64,000 nucleotides of DNA from Bacillota bacterium (GTDB lineage Bacteria > Bacillota > Clostridia > Acetivibrionales > DSM-1351): the NCBI GenBank assembly GCA_023393115.1, contig JAEWMS010000057.1:7190-71189 (forward strand), written 5' to 3'. The notes under the pieces were generated by a model. That model made no database searches. It was not told the DNA's origin and saw only the letters and a list, made by a program, of their open reading frames with translations. The translations under genes were made by a program, and so were the position numbers. Below are positions 43,465 to 51,885 of this stretch, piece by piece; position 1 is the first letter of the stretch; the number at the start of each line of letters is the position of its first letter.

Positions 43465-44235
43465 CTATAGAAACCTTGCCAACCACGATTTTGCATTATC
43501 CCACATTTCTTTGGTAAATTCATGTTTAACACCTTCGAAAATTATTAATTCAAGCTTTGAAGTGTCATAAACGTAATACTGTTTTATATCTTCATAAAAC
43601 TTTTTCAATTTATTCACATCAAAGTGTATATCCTTTGAGCCGGCTTGCATTAATAAAGCTGTCGGATAAAACAGATCTAAAAATTTAGAAGGACTGAATT
43701 TACCTGAAAGGTTATTAAACCTACCAATGATTTCAGAATTATTATTAACGGGTGTATCTCTTGGTAGATCCCCCCATACAGGCGATGCAATTATCGGAAT
43801 AGCTACCTTTATTCTATTATCAATAACTACTGTCCGATAAGTAGTGAATCCACCCATGGATATTCCTACCATGGCTATCCTGGTTTTGTCAATTTCAGCT
43901 TTTTTCGTGAAATAGTCCAATACTTGTTTAATATCTTCAGCATTTAATTTTATAGCTTTAAATACTTTGTAAAAATCCACTTTTCCATCGCTGGATAAAA
44001 CAGAACTAAACCCTTCATCATTTCTCTCTCCATGAAGCCTGTTATCTATTGCTACTGTATAATATCCGAGTTCAGCCAATTCCTTCATATATTCTTTCCA
44101 AAATTCCTTATTACCACTAAAACCATGTGAAAAAATAACTAACGGTTTTGGGGAAGTATCTTCGTTAGTGCAAATTATTACTGGTATTTCATTAATCCTA
44201 CATTTAGAAAAGTTACTGTTATCATTTGATTTCAC
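43465..44235 (-). CDS. Alpha/beta hydrolase (esterase/dienelactone-hydrolase-like)
   Basis: 256 residues from a GTG at 44235; another GTG at 44244 directly abuts the GAGAGGGG ribosome site and is less likely. Motifs: oxyanion region VIFSHGFSGNKEFW, AIDNRLHGERN, nucleophile elbow GISMGGFTT, an Asp near AGSKDIHFD and a His in GVKHEFTKEMW. The Ser-Asp-His triad therefore looks complete. No signal peptide, so it acts inside the cell on an unknown ester or similar substrate. Co-transcribed with merR from the MerR-type promoter, which suggests that the substrate or product relates to the MerR inducer. Confidence 0.85.
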   Translation of the reverse strand: MKSNDNSNFSKCRINEIPVIICTNEDTSPKPLVIFSHGFSGNKEFWKEYMKELAELGYYTVAIDNRLHGERNDEGFSSVLSSDGKVDFYKVFKAIKLNAEDIKQVLDYFTKKAEIDKTRIAMVGISMGGFTTYRTVVIDNRIKVAIPIIASPVWGDLPRDTPVNNNSEIIGRFNNLSGKFSPSKFLDLFYPTALLMQAGSKDIHFDVNKLKKFYEDIKQYYVYDTSKLELIIFEGVKHEFTKEMWDNAKSWLARFL

Positions 44236-44271
44236 AATTAACACCCCTCTCGTGTTTGGTACTATATCTAA

Positions 44272-44302
44272 AGCATAAACTATAAAGTTATAGACAGGTC
44301 AA
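44272..44302 (-). promoter_or_regulatory. MerR-type promoter/operator of the hydrolase-merR operon
   Basis: On the minus strand -35 TTGACC (44302-44297) and -10 TATGCT (44277-44272) are separated by 19 bases. Centred in that spacer is the dyad CTATAA-CT-TTATAG (44280-44293). Over-long 19-20 bp spacers with a centred dyad are the mark of MerR-activated promoters. Confidence 0.75.
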
Positions 44303-44308
44303 CAATAA

Positions 44309-46212
44309 ATCGAGTAGGAGGGAAAATTGAATAAATTTTCCCGACCTCTCACACCACCGTACGTACCGTTCGGTATACGGCGGTTCAATAAGAGTTAACA
44401 TACTTTCATATACGTATCTAAAAGAGAAATCAAGCCTGCTTTTTCAAGTCTAGCGTTAGTTATGGTCGTTGAAAGAATAAGGCTGTTGGCTGTGTGCCAA
44501 TAACTTTTCCTAGTGTTAGCATATTGCCAAGCGGTACTCTTACTGGCTCCCAATTTCATAAGATTTCTGTATTTCGTACTAATCTTCTTCCATTGTTTCC
44601 AATAACACATTCGAATCCTTCGTCTCAGCCATTCGTCTAATTTTTGCATAAGAGACTTCATATTAGCCATCTTGTAGTAGTTTATCCAGCCCACCATTTT
44701 TTGTTTTATCTTTGTGTATGTGATATCTATTTGCCTAATTTTGCTTCTGCTAGTTAGTTCTTTTAATTGCTTTTTCAGCTTGTAAATAGATTTCTCATGC
44801 ACTCTGAATTTTACTCTACCTTTTGCACAGTAGAATGAATAACCTAAGAATTTCAGTCTCCATGGTCTTCCAACAGCACTCTTCTCTTTGTTCACTTTCA
44901 GTTTCAATTCACATTCAATGAACCTTGTAATACTTTCCATAACTCTATTTGCAGACTTTTCGCTTTTGACATATATATTGCAATCATCAGCATATCTTAC
45001 AAATTTTAACCCTCTTTTGGTTAGTTCCTTATCAAGCTCATTTAGCATAATGTTACTGAGTAGCGGTGATAAATTTCCTTCTTGTGGAACTCCCTCGTCA
45101 GTCTTTATTACAACTCCCCTTTCCATTACACCAGCTTGTAAGTACTTCCTTATTAGGCTTATTACCCTTATGTCCTTTACTTCCTTGTATATCAAGCCTA
45201 TTAGTTTGTCGTGATTTACTGTATCAAAGTATGATGCTAAATCTATATCTACTGTCCATTTGTAGCCAGCATTTATGTATTTTTGACATCTCTTTAGTGC
45301 ATCATGACAGCTTCTTTTGGGTCTGAATCCAAAGCTATTATCTGAGAATATCCTCTCAAATTTCGGACTAAGTACCTGAGTTATTGACTGCTGTACTACT
45401 CTGTCAATCACGGTTGGTATTCCAAGCTTTCTCTTCTTCCCATCGTCTTTTGGTATCTCTACCCTTCTAACGGGTCTTGGAACGTATGTCCCTTCCAATA
45501 TTGCTTTACGGAGATGGTCACCATTTTCTCTCAGATATTGTTGAATTTCATCAACTGTTATCCCATCAATTCCATGGCTTCCTTTATTCTTTTTGACCCT
45601 TTTGAATGCTTCATTCATATTGTTCCTATCAAGAACTTTCTCCATAAGCATATTGTCGTACATGGTTATGTCGTTTTGTCTCACTTCTGACGTCAATGAA
45701 ACACTGTGCGCTCTCTCTTTGCCTTCGAGTTCCACTCTATTCTCAAGAGACCAGCCTTCATCACTATGAAGTTGTCTGCCTTTTTCATGTTTCTTTGTGT
45801 CATTCAACTCTTCAAAACCTCCTATCGTTCAGTCCTTCCTAAGCCATTCATGATTTAACTTAGTACTATGACCTCAGCTGACTTCTCATGATAAATCTTG
45901 TTTCAACCGTGATTCAAAGTCCATTTCCTCACGTCCATGAGACCTCCCCAGGTAAGAGCGCCTTCTTTCACTCCATATATCTGCTGCATTTACACTGCCT
46001 GTTTCGAATAGTTTTGGGCTTTATTTTGTTTTGCAAACTCACCCACAGACATATGCCTTATATGCAGTTTCTGTTCGTCAGACCAGAGTTTTGCCTCCAG
46101 CTTCCTTCAGATTCCTCGTCGCCGAGGACACCCTTGCTATTGGCTAGCGGTTGGCACTATCAACCCCCGCATCGGACTTTCACCGACTAGAAAGCGCCCA
46201 TGCTGGGCGCAC
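44309..46212 (-). mobile_element. Group II intron (IIC-like), apparently complete
   Basis: On the minus strand the 5' end is GTGCGCCCAGC at 46212, matching the GUGYG rule. The 3' end is CTACTCGAT at 44309, with an AY terminus. Just upstream of the 3' end lie a domain V-like hairpin (GAACCGCC...GGTACGTACGGTGG with GTGTGAGAGG) and a domain VI-like stem (GGGAAAATTTATTCAATTTTCCC). It encodes one RT/maturase. The insertion point is directly behind an intrinsic terminator, the usual target of group IIC introns. Length 1904 nt. The ends are read by eye and could be off by a base or two. Confidence 0.82.
44395..45807 (-). CDS. ltrA: Group II intron reverse transcriptase/maturase
   Basis: 470 residues. 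RT blocks: KKNKGSHGIDGITVDE, IPKDDGKKRKLGIP, FSDNSFGFRPKRSCHDAL, VDIDLASYFDTVNHDKL, and the catalytic FVRYADDCNIYV. The maturase domain X follows, ending in the class C-like stretch YWKQWKKISTKYRNLMKLG...NTRKSYWHTANS. There is no HNH endonuclease domain, in keeping with group IIC introns. It is intact, without stops, so the intron could be active. It promotes splicing and mobility of its own intron. Confidence 0.95.
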   Translation of the reverse strand: MNDTKKHEKGRQLHSDEGWSLENRVELEGKERAHSVSLTSEVRQNDITMYDNMLMEKVLDRNNMNEAFKRVKKNKGSHGIDGITVDEIQQYLRENGDHLRKAILEGTYVPRPVRRVEIPKDDGKKRKLGIPTVIDRVVQQSITQVLSPKFERIFSDNSFGFRPKRSCHDALKRCQKYINAGYKWTVDIDLASYFDTVNHDKLIGLIYKEVKDIRVISLIRKYLQAGVMERGVVIKTDEGVPQEGNLSPLLSNIMLNELDKELTKRGLKFVRYADDCNIYVKSEKSANRVMESITRFIECELKLKVNKEKSAVGRPWRLKFLGYSFYCAKGRVKFRVHEKSIYKLKKQLKELTSRSKIRQIDITYTKIKQKMVGWINYYKMANMKSLMQKLDEWLRRRIRMCYWKQWKKISTKYRNLMKLGASKSTAWQYANTRKSYWHTANSLILSTTITNARLEKAGLISLLDTYMKVC

Positions 46213-46247
46213 AAAAAGTGGCCAGTACCTTTTACAGTTCTGACCAC
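46213..46247 (-). terminator. Terminator of the acyl-CoA synthetase/IMPase operon, used as intron insertion site
   Basis: GTGGTCAG pairs with CTGGCCAC (8 bp, one G-U) around a 14-base loop, followed by TTTTT. The group II intron begins at the very next base. Confidence 0.85.
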
Positions 46248-46306
46248 ATTTCACTATTCACAACTATTCATTTGAGTATGCTCATTATAATGTTGTTATC
46301 TTACTT

Positions 46307-47092
46307 TTACTTATTAATAACCTCAAATAACTCCTTATGAATGTGTCCGTTTGTGGCTATAGCGGAATCCTTATGTATATAGCTGAGCTTTTCACCTTTC
46401 CAGTCTGCTATAAAGCCCCCTGCCTCTTCAAGAATCACTGATGCCGCTGTATAATCCCATGGTTGTAGCTCCATTTCATAAAAGCCGTCCATACGTCCTG
46501 CCGCAACATTGCATATATCCAGAGCAGCACATCCTGACCTTCTTACATCCCTGCACAGCATGAAGACATTTTTTGTTACTCTGAAGGTCTCGTCGGCCTT
46601 ATCCTTATCATATGGTGAGGTTCCAAAGGTAATAAGGCTTTCTCTCAGGGTGTCATTTGATGTAACGCTTATAGGGTTCCCGTTGACAAAGGCTCCCTTT
46701 CCCTTCTGGGCTGTAAATAATTCCTTCAGGTAAGGATTATATACAATCCCGGCATAGGGTTTCCCGTCAACGGCAAGTCCCAGTGCAATGCATGAATATT
46801 TATAACCGTACATAAGATTTGTAGTCCCGTCTACAGGATCTAAAATCCAGGTGTATTTGCCAAGTGAAAAATCATTGTCCTTTGTTTCTTCGGCAATTAT
46901 GTTGCTATCAGGAAGTATTTCCTTTAACCCTGTAATAACAATTTCCTGTACCTTCAGATCAATCTCGGTAACAAAATTAGCATCTCCTCTTTTTGTCATA
47001 ACCTTTTTGTCTTCCATATCGGACAATAGAAGTACACTTACTTCTCTGACAAGGTTAATGGCTTTGTTAATTGCTGCGTCTAAATGAGTCAT
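46307..47092 (-). CDS. Inositol monophosphatase family protein (SuhB-like)
   Basis: 261 residues. Metal-binding motifs of the FIG superfamily: IIAEETKDN, WILDPVDGTTNLMYG, and the C-terminal MELQPWDYTAASVILEEAGG. It is a Mg2+-dependent sugar/inositol phosphatase in the cytoplasm; the substrate (inositol-1-phosphate, fructose-1,6-bisphosphate or PAP) cannot be decided from sequence. Its ATG follows the synthetase stop codon without any gap, so translation is coupled. Confidence 0.92.
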   Translation of the reverse strand: MTHLDAAINKAINLVREVSVLLLSDMEDKKVMTKRGDANFVTEIDLKVQEIVITGLKEILPDSNIIAEETKDNDFSLGKYTWILDPVDGTTNLMYGYKYSCIALGLAVDGKPYAGIVYNPYLKELFTAQKGKGAFVNGNPISVTSNDTLRESLITFGTSPYDKDKADETFRVTKNVFMLCRDVRRSGCAALDICNVAAGRMDGFYEMELQPWDYTAASVILEEAGGFIADWKGEKLSYIHKDSAIATNGHIHKELFEVINK

Positions 47093-48805
47093 TTATTTCT
47101 TTAACTCCTGATATCTTTTAATCTTTTTAGTAGTTGTTTTTTCAAACTCGGTATCCCGTAGTGTAAATTCCTTTACGTATTTATACGTAACCAATTCCTT
47201 GTTAACTCTTTTAACTTCAGAACTGATTAATGAATTAACATCCATTTGTTCAATAATACCGTTCTTAATATCTTCTTCAATTTTCTCTCTGTCGGGAACG
47301 ATCTGGGCGCATACTACTACATCATCCTTCCCGTCCGTTCCATATACCAGCGATTCTTTAATATATTCACTCCTGTTGAGCAAAGTTTCAATTTCTTCAG
47401 GATAAACATTCTTACCATTCTTGGTGACAATAACATTTTTTAGCCTGCCGGTAATGTGGACAAAACCGTCGTTATCCATGTAGCCCATGTCACCGGTATA
47501 GAACCAGCCATCTCTTATGGCCGCCTCGGTGGCTTCCTTGTTTTCATAATAACCGGCCATAACGCTTGGTCCCTTTACCTTGATTTCTCCTATACCTTCG
47601 TTGTTGGGACTGTCAATCATAACTTGAAGACCGGGTAACGGAAGACCGGCCGCATCATCCTTGAACCAGCAGTCTCTGTTAAGAGCTACAATAGGAGCAC
47701 ATTCGGTAAGGCCGTACCCCTGTACAAGTTTTATTCCTATTTCACGGAAGCCTCTAGCTACCTCTGGATCAATGGCGGCAGCTCCACTGATAAACAGTCT
47801 TAAATGTCCGCCAAGGGCGTTATGGATTTCAGCAAACAATTTTCTGCGTATATCAATCCCGAAAGCTCCTGCGATTTTGCTTAATCTGATTCCCAACTTC
47901 AGTTTCTTCGGACCTCCAGGTTTTTTTGCCACCTGATTCATGAGCTGTTTATAAATAGATTCAAATACCAGAGGAACCCCGTTCATTACAGTACAACCCG
48001 ATTCCCTCAGGTTTTTTACTATATGACGAAGACCTTCGCAAAAAGCAACCGTACTTCCCCTGTACATCTGGCACAGATAGCCACAGGTACATTCATAAGT
48101 ATGGTGCATTGGTAAAACAGATAAAAATATATCTTTATCATCTATATATAACATGGAGCACATAGCCATAAGATTTTCCGCAATATTTCTGTGAGAAAGC
48201 ATAACTGCCTTGGATTTATCGGTAGTACCCGAAGTAAACAACAGGATATCCATTGCTTCGTTATCAATAACTGCGTCAATATATTCTCTGTTGCCTCCAG
48301 CTACAAGTTCCTTTCCCTTATTCATCAACTTACTATATGAAAGCTGATCGTTGGAATCTTCCTCTAAATCCATATTAATAAAATACTTGCAGCAGGTTAT
48401 ATTTTTTAGAATGTTCTCTATATTTTTGGAAACTGCTCCTGAAAAAATTATTGCGTCTGCACTGCTTCGCTGTAAGCAGTTTTCAATTTCATTCTGGGGG
48501 AGTTCCTTATCCAGAGGGACTATGATACCTGTTCCATTACAAGCAGCAAGGTAGGCGGTTGCCCACTCATACCTGTTTTCCCCGATCAGAGCAATTTTTT
48601 TACCTTTTAAGTTAAGACTCAACAAAGCTGTCCCTAAAGCATCAATATCTTCTTTAAACTTTTTAAAGGACACCTGAACATAATCGCCGCCGGTTTTAGG
48701 CTTAACAAGAAAAGCTGCTTTGTCAGCATATATTCTGGCACTTTGTTCAATCATATCCTTTAGATTGGAAATCTTCCTTACTTCATACAACGGTTTGTTT
48801 TTCAT
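47093..48805 (-). CDS. AMP-forming long-chain acyl-CoA synthetase (FadD-like)
   Basis: 570 residues from the ATG at 48805, which has GGAGGGT upstream. AMP-binding P-loop LLFTSGTTDKSKAVMLSHRN, GYGLTECAPIVALN, WFYTGDMGYMDNDGFVHITGRLKN and the catalytic Lys region near the C-terminus (FEKTTTKKIKRYQ). These are the motifs of acyl-adenylate-forming ligases of the long-chain fatty-acid group. It activates a fatty acid with ATP and CoA. Its stop abuts the IMPase start. Confidence 0.92.
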   Translation of the reverse strand: MKNKPLYEVRKISNLKDMIEQSARIYADKAAFLVKPKTGGDYVQVSFKKFKEDIDALGTALLSLNLKGKKIALIGENRYEWATAYLAACNGTGIIVPLDKELPQNEIENCLQRSSADAIIFSGAVSKNIENILKNITCCKYFINMDLEEDSNDQLSYSKLMNKGKELVAGGNREYIDAVIDNEAMDILLFTSGTTDKSKAVMLSHRNIAENLMAMCSMLYIDDKDIFLSVLPMHHTYECTCGYLCQMYRGSTVAFCEGLRHIVKNLRESGCTVMNGVPLVFESIYKQLMNQVAKKPGGPKKLKLGIRLSKIAGAFGIDIRRKLFAEIHNALGGHLRLFISGAAAIDPEVARGFREIGIKLVQGYGLTECAPIVALNRDCWFKDDAAGLPLPGLQVMIDSPNNEGIGEIKVKGPSVMAGYYENKEATEAAIRDGWFYTGDMGYMDNDGFVHITGRLKNVIVTKNGKNVYPEEIETLLNRSEYIKESLVYGTDGKDDVVVCAQIVPDREKIEEDIKNGIIEQMDVNSLISSEVKRVNKELVTYKYVKEFTLRDTEFEKTTTKKIKRYQELKK

Positions 48806-48888
48806 GGGTCCTACCCTCCGATAAGAATAAATCCTTAACAAATTTTCGTAAACATTGTATCACATTAGGCCATAACTTAACAGTAAAA

Positions 48889-50652
48889 TTAATTATCCCT
48901 TTCCTTTATTCTTTTTATCAATTCGCATACAACATTAATTCTTTTAAGCGGTGTCATGATATAAAAACCTGAGACATATTCGTATAATTTATTTATACAC
49001 TCCATTGAGTATTCTATACCAAGCAATTCTGATTCTTCTCTATTCTTGTCACGGAAGTTTTCTATTATAGCTTCATCAATTTCTATTCCGGGAACCTCAT
49101 TATTTATAAACATTGCATTCTTATAACCGACAATTGGCATTATTCCTGCAAACACCGGTACCTTCAAAACTTCAACTGCCTTAATTATGTTATTAACAGC
49201 ATTTTTAGTATATGTAGCCTGAGTCAGAAAAAAGCTTATTCCGTTCTCAAGCTTTTTGGCTGAGCGTCTTAATTCGGCTTCAAAGTTAGGAGCATTTACA
49301 TTTAGGGCCCCCCCTATTTCAAATGCCGCCTCTCCGAATACATTGGCATTAAGACTTGTAACATAGTTTGCAAGATTAGTGGAGTTCATACTATATACAC
49401 CTTTGACGTCTTTTCTTTCGATATTTGCAATAGGGTCGCCGGTGACAATAAGAATATTCCTGATACCCTCAATGTTCAGGCCTAACAGAGTGGCCTTTAT
49501 ACCCAGCAGATTTTTGTCCCTGCAGGTTATATGAGGCATGGCAGGCAAGCCTGTCTCCCTCTGCAATTTTGAGGCCATGATTGCACTATCTGCCCTGGCC
49601 TTGGCCAAGGGTGAGTCAGCAATGGTTATCATATCCGCCCCTGCACTTTTTAGCAAAAAGGTATCTTTTAACATATATTCCCAATTTATATCAAATGGAG
49701 GGTCTATTTCAACCAGAATTGGCTTTTTTTCGTCTACAAGCTTTCGAATCAGCGGTTTTTCACTAGCTTTAGCAGCAATACTAACGCCTGTTTGATTGGT
49801 ATTATTTTTTGTAGATACCGCACTGGTAAGTAGTTTTGCTGCAACTGCAATGTGATGGGGAGTTGTTCCACAGCAGCCCCCGAGTATTTGAACTCCAAGG
49901 TTTTTCAGTTCAACCAGCTTTGCGGCAAAATATTCTGAATTATCAATAAAAACAGCTCTGCCCCGTTCAGAGGAAGGATAGCCTGAATTAGGCATTATAA
50001 TCAATTTCCTGCCGTTGAAATCCAGCTGGCTGACCAATCTGCACATATGGGCAGGGCCGCTGATACAGTTAAATCCACAGGCATTAGCAAGTCCGCTGCC
50101 TCTTACCTTAGTAAAAATATCCTGATAATATAAACCTTCCTTGGAATACCCATCAGGGTAGACTGCAAAAGAGGCAATAATATTTGCTTCGGGTTTCTTT
50201 AATCTAATATATGCTAAAATCTTCAGGATAGTTTCATACTGCGGAAAAGTTTCAAATAAAAAATTTTCTGCACCGCACTCAAGAAAAATATCTACCAGTC
50301 TTTTATACTCAGCTTCTTCATCTATCCCCTGTGTGGAAGGGATGGGACCAATATCTGCATATACTGCGACCTCAGTGTTTCGAGCAGCACTGCAGGCTAT
50401 TTCCCAACCCTTTCTTATTATCTCTTCAGCCTCCGATTGATCGCATGCCAAAGAAAACCTGTTAGCCGCAAAGGTATTTGTCTTGATAGCGTTTACGCCG
50501 GCATTGATGTATTCTTGATGTATTTCAAGTATGGTTTGACTATCGATCAGATTGGCAGTCTCACAAGGAATATCCTTATTATACTTAGTAGAGTAATAAG
50601 TACCCATGGCACCGTCAAACAGAAATATGTCCTTATTTTCAAATATATTCAT
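48889..50652 (-). CDS. Bifunctional homocysteine S-methyltransferase / methylenetetrahydrofolate reductase (YitJ-like)
   Basis: 587 residues from the ATG at 50652, with AAAGGA upstream. The N-terminal half (about 1-290) is a homocysteine methyltransferase with the zinc ligands in ACGFNCISGP and GGCCGTTPHHI, opening with LFDGAMGTYY. The C-terminal half (about 305-587) is a MetF-type flavoprotein: ILVEIDPPFDINWEYML, MPHITCRDKNLLGIKATLLGL, NILIVTGDP and FFLTQATYT. The fusion makes 5-methyl-THF and transfers the methyl group to homocysteine. It lacks the cobalamin domain of full MetH. Single gene, 83 bases from the synthetase. Confidence 0.92.
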   Translation of the reverse strand: MNIFENKDIFLFDGAMGTYYSTKYNKDIPCETANLIDSQTILEIHQEYINAGVNAIKTNTFAANRFSLACDQSEAEEIIRKGWEIACSAARNTEVAVYADIGPIPSTQGIDEEAEYKRLVDIFLECGAENFLFETFPQYETILKILAYIRLKKPEANIIASFAVYPDGYSKEGLYYQDIFTKVRGSGLANACGFNCISGPAHMCRLVSQLDFNGRKLIIMPNSGYPSSERGRAVFIDNSEYFAAKLVELKNLGVQILGGCCGTTPHHIAVAAKLLTSAVSTKNNTNQTGVSIAAKASEKPLIRKLVDEKKPILVEIDPPFDINWEYMLKDTFLLKSAGADMITIADSPLAKARADSAIMASKLQRETGLPAMPHITCRDKNLLGIKATLLGLNIEGIRNILIVTGDPIANIERKDVKGVYSMNSTNLANYVTSLNANVFGEAAFEIGGALNVNAPNFEAELRRSAKKLENGISFFLTQATYTKNAVNNIIKAVEVLKVPVFAGIMPIVGYKNAMFINNEVPGIEIDEAIIENFRDKNREESELLGIEYSMECINKLYEYVSGFYIMTPLKRINVVCELIKRIKERDN

Positions 50653-50779
50653 AACATTAAATCCTTTACAATAAACAGGATAAATGTCCGGGCCTTCCAA
50701 CATATGCCTAGCCATATCCTTTGAAATATTATACTTTTACTTATTGTGTCAGTCAAGGAATTTGAAATGTATAAAGATG

Positions 50780-50808
50780 TTGTAGTTTTGTGTAGAAAAG
50801 AGTAAAAT
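50780..50808 (+). promoter_or_regulatory. Candidate promoter of the YjfB-like gene
   Basis: TTGTAG (50780-50785), 17-base spacer, TAAAAT (50803-50808), 32 bases before the ATG. It reads as a sigma-A promoter rather than a sigma-D one. Confidence 0.5.
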
Positions 50809-50840
50809 TATGCTATGACATTTAGTAAAGGGGTATTTGT

Positions 50841-51017
50841 ATGGATATTGCTGCTTTATCTGTTTTGAAGTCTCAGGCCGCTGTAAGTCAGAAGGTTGGT
50901 CTGGCCGTAACGAAACTTGTAATGAATACTGCCGAAGAGGATTCGGAAGCCCTGACCAAAATGATGGAACTCAGTGTAAATCCCCATATAGGAAGTAATT
51001 TTGATCAAAGCGTTTAG
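50841..51017 (+). CDS. yjfB: YjfB-family small protein (putative motility protein)
   Basis: 58 residues: starts MDIAALSVLKSQAAVSQKVG, continues AVTKLVMNTAEEDSEALTKMMELSVNPHIG and ends FDQSV. This matches the short YjfB family of Firmicutes, which in B. subtilis belongs to the motility regulon; biochemical function unknown. AAAGGGG lies 7-8 bases upstream of the ATG. It has its own promoter and a strong terminator, so it is a single-gene unit. Confidence 0.82.
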   Translation: MDIAALSVLKSQAAVSQKVGLAVTKLVMNTAEEDSEALTKMMELSVNPHIGSNFDQSV

Positions 51018-51049
51018 TAATATTTCTTTGTTAATTCTTTTCTCAATTC

Positions 51050-51090
51050 ATTCAGGAATGTCCTTCTCAGACATTCCTGAATTTTATTTA
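51050..51090 (+). terminator. Terminator after the YjfB-like gene
   Basis: ATTCAGGAATGTC and GACATTCCTGAAT form a perfect 13-bp stem with a 7-base loop, then TTTATTTATT. Confidence 0.92.
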
Positions 51091-51171
51091 TTCCCAAAAA
51101 TTAATCTTGTGTCCATCAAATATTACTAAAATTAAAGTTGAAGACTAACAAAATATTATTCAACTTTATAA

Positions 51172-51213
51172 TTGATAATAAATAAGGTATAAAGTATAAT
51201 GAACATTGTTCAT
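51172..51213 (+). promoter_or_regulatory. Promoter and operator of the tetR-MFS operon
   Basis: -35 TTGATA (51172-51177), 17-base spacer, -10 TATAAT (51195-51200). A perfect palindrome ATGAACA-T-TGTTCAT (51199-51213) overlaps the -10 edge and start site, where a TetR-type repressor would block initiation. Confidence 0.8.
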
Positions 51214-51229
51214 AAAAGGAGATGAATTA

Positions 51230-51802
51230 ATGCCGAAAACTTTAACAAATGTGAAAGAGGACATTTTGGCCGTAACCCGCCAAATGATAAAGGAAAACAG
51301 ATATTCAGAATTAAATATCCGGAATATTGCTTCAAGATGCGGTGTAGCAACCGGAACTGTATATAACTATTACAGTTCCAAGGATGAAATCATTACTGAG
51401 ATACTTTTAACCGAGTGGAAACTCATGCTCAGAAGGATTGACCAAAATTCAAAAACTTCAACTTCTCCTCTGATTGATAGACTGGAAACCATTTATAATG
51501 AACTTAATAGTTTTATGATCAATGTTCATGGAAAATGGTTTCAAACAGTTCAGTTGGAAAATACCGAGGATATTACCGTAAGTAAATTAAGTGAGAAGAA
51601 AAAGCTGTTGAGGGATCAGATCTCCGAAAAAGTTTCAGCCTTGATATTTCCAGGAGTGGAAAAGAAGTTAATTTCTCAGGAAGTGACAGATATTTGCGAT
51701 GTTGTCTCTCACCTTTTGATTTCATACTCCAATGAAAATGTAGACTTTAAAAGGCTAAAGCCTGCACTAATCGCGCTTGTAAACAATATCCTAAGCACAT
51801 GA
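51230..51802 (+). CDS. TetR/AcrR-family transcriptional regulator
   Basis: 190 residues from the ATG at 51230, which has AAGGAGATG upstream. The N-terminal helix-turn-helix reads YSELNIRNIASRCGVATGTVYNYYSSKDEII. The C-terminal ligand domain has no recognisable signature, as usual. It lies 83 bases before an MFS exporter gene in the same direction and downstream of a palindrome on the promoter, so it is probably an autorepressor released by the exporter's substrate. Confidence 0.92.
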   Translation: MPKTLTNVKEDILAVTRQMIKENRYSELNIRNIASRCGVATGTVYNYYSSKDEIITEILLTEWKLMLRRIDQNSKTSTSPLIDRLETIYNELNSFMINVHGKWFQTVQLENTEDITVSKLSEKKKLLRDQISEKVSALIFPGVEKKLISQEVTDICDVVSHLLISYSNENVDFKRLKPALIALVNNILST

Positions 51803-51885
51803 TTAAACCAGTGGTTAAACTAATATGTACCAATGAGTATTAATGCTGCTTATAAATAGAACAACTAACATCAAAGGAGACTTAT

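Noticed and set aside
42840..43532. 230-residue version of the MerR protein
   Set aside because: The first 49 residues overlap the hydrolase gene and do not belong to the MerR fold. ATG 43385 has GGGGGG upstream and gives the exact N-terminus of the family.
44309..46212. Intron as disruption of a protein gene
   Set aside because: Both flanks are non-coding: an intrinsic terminator on one side and a promoter on the other. No reading frame can be joined across the insertion.
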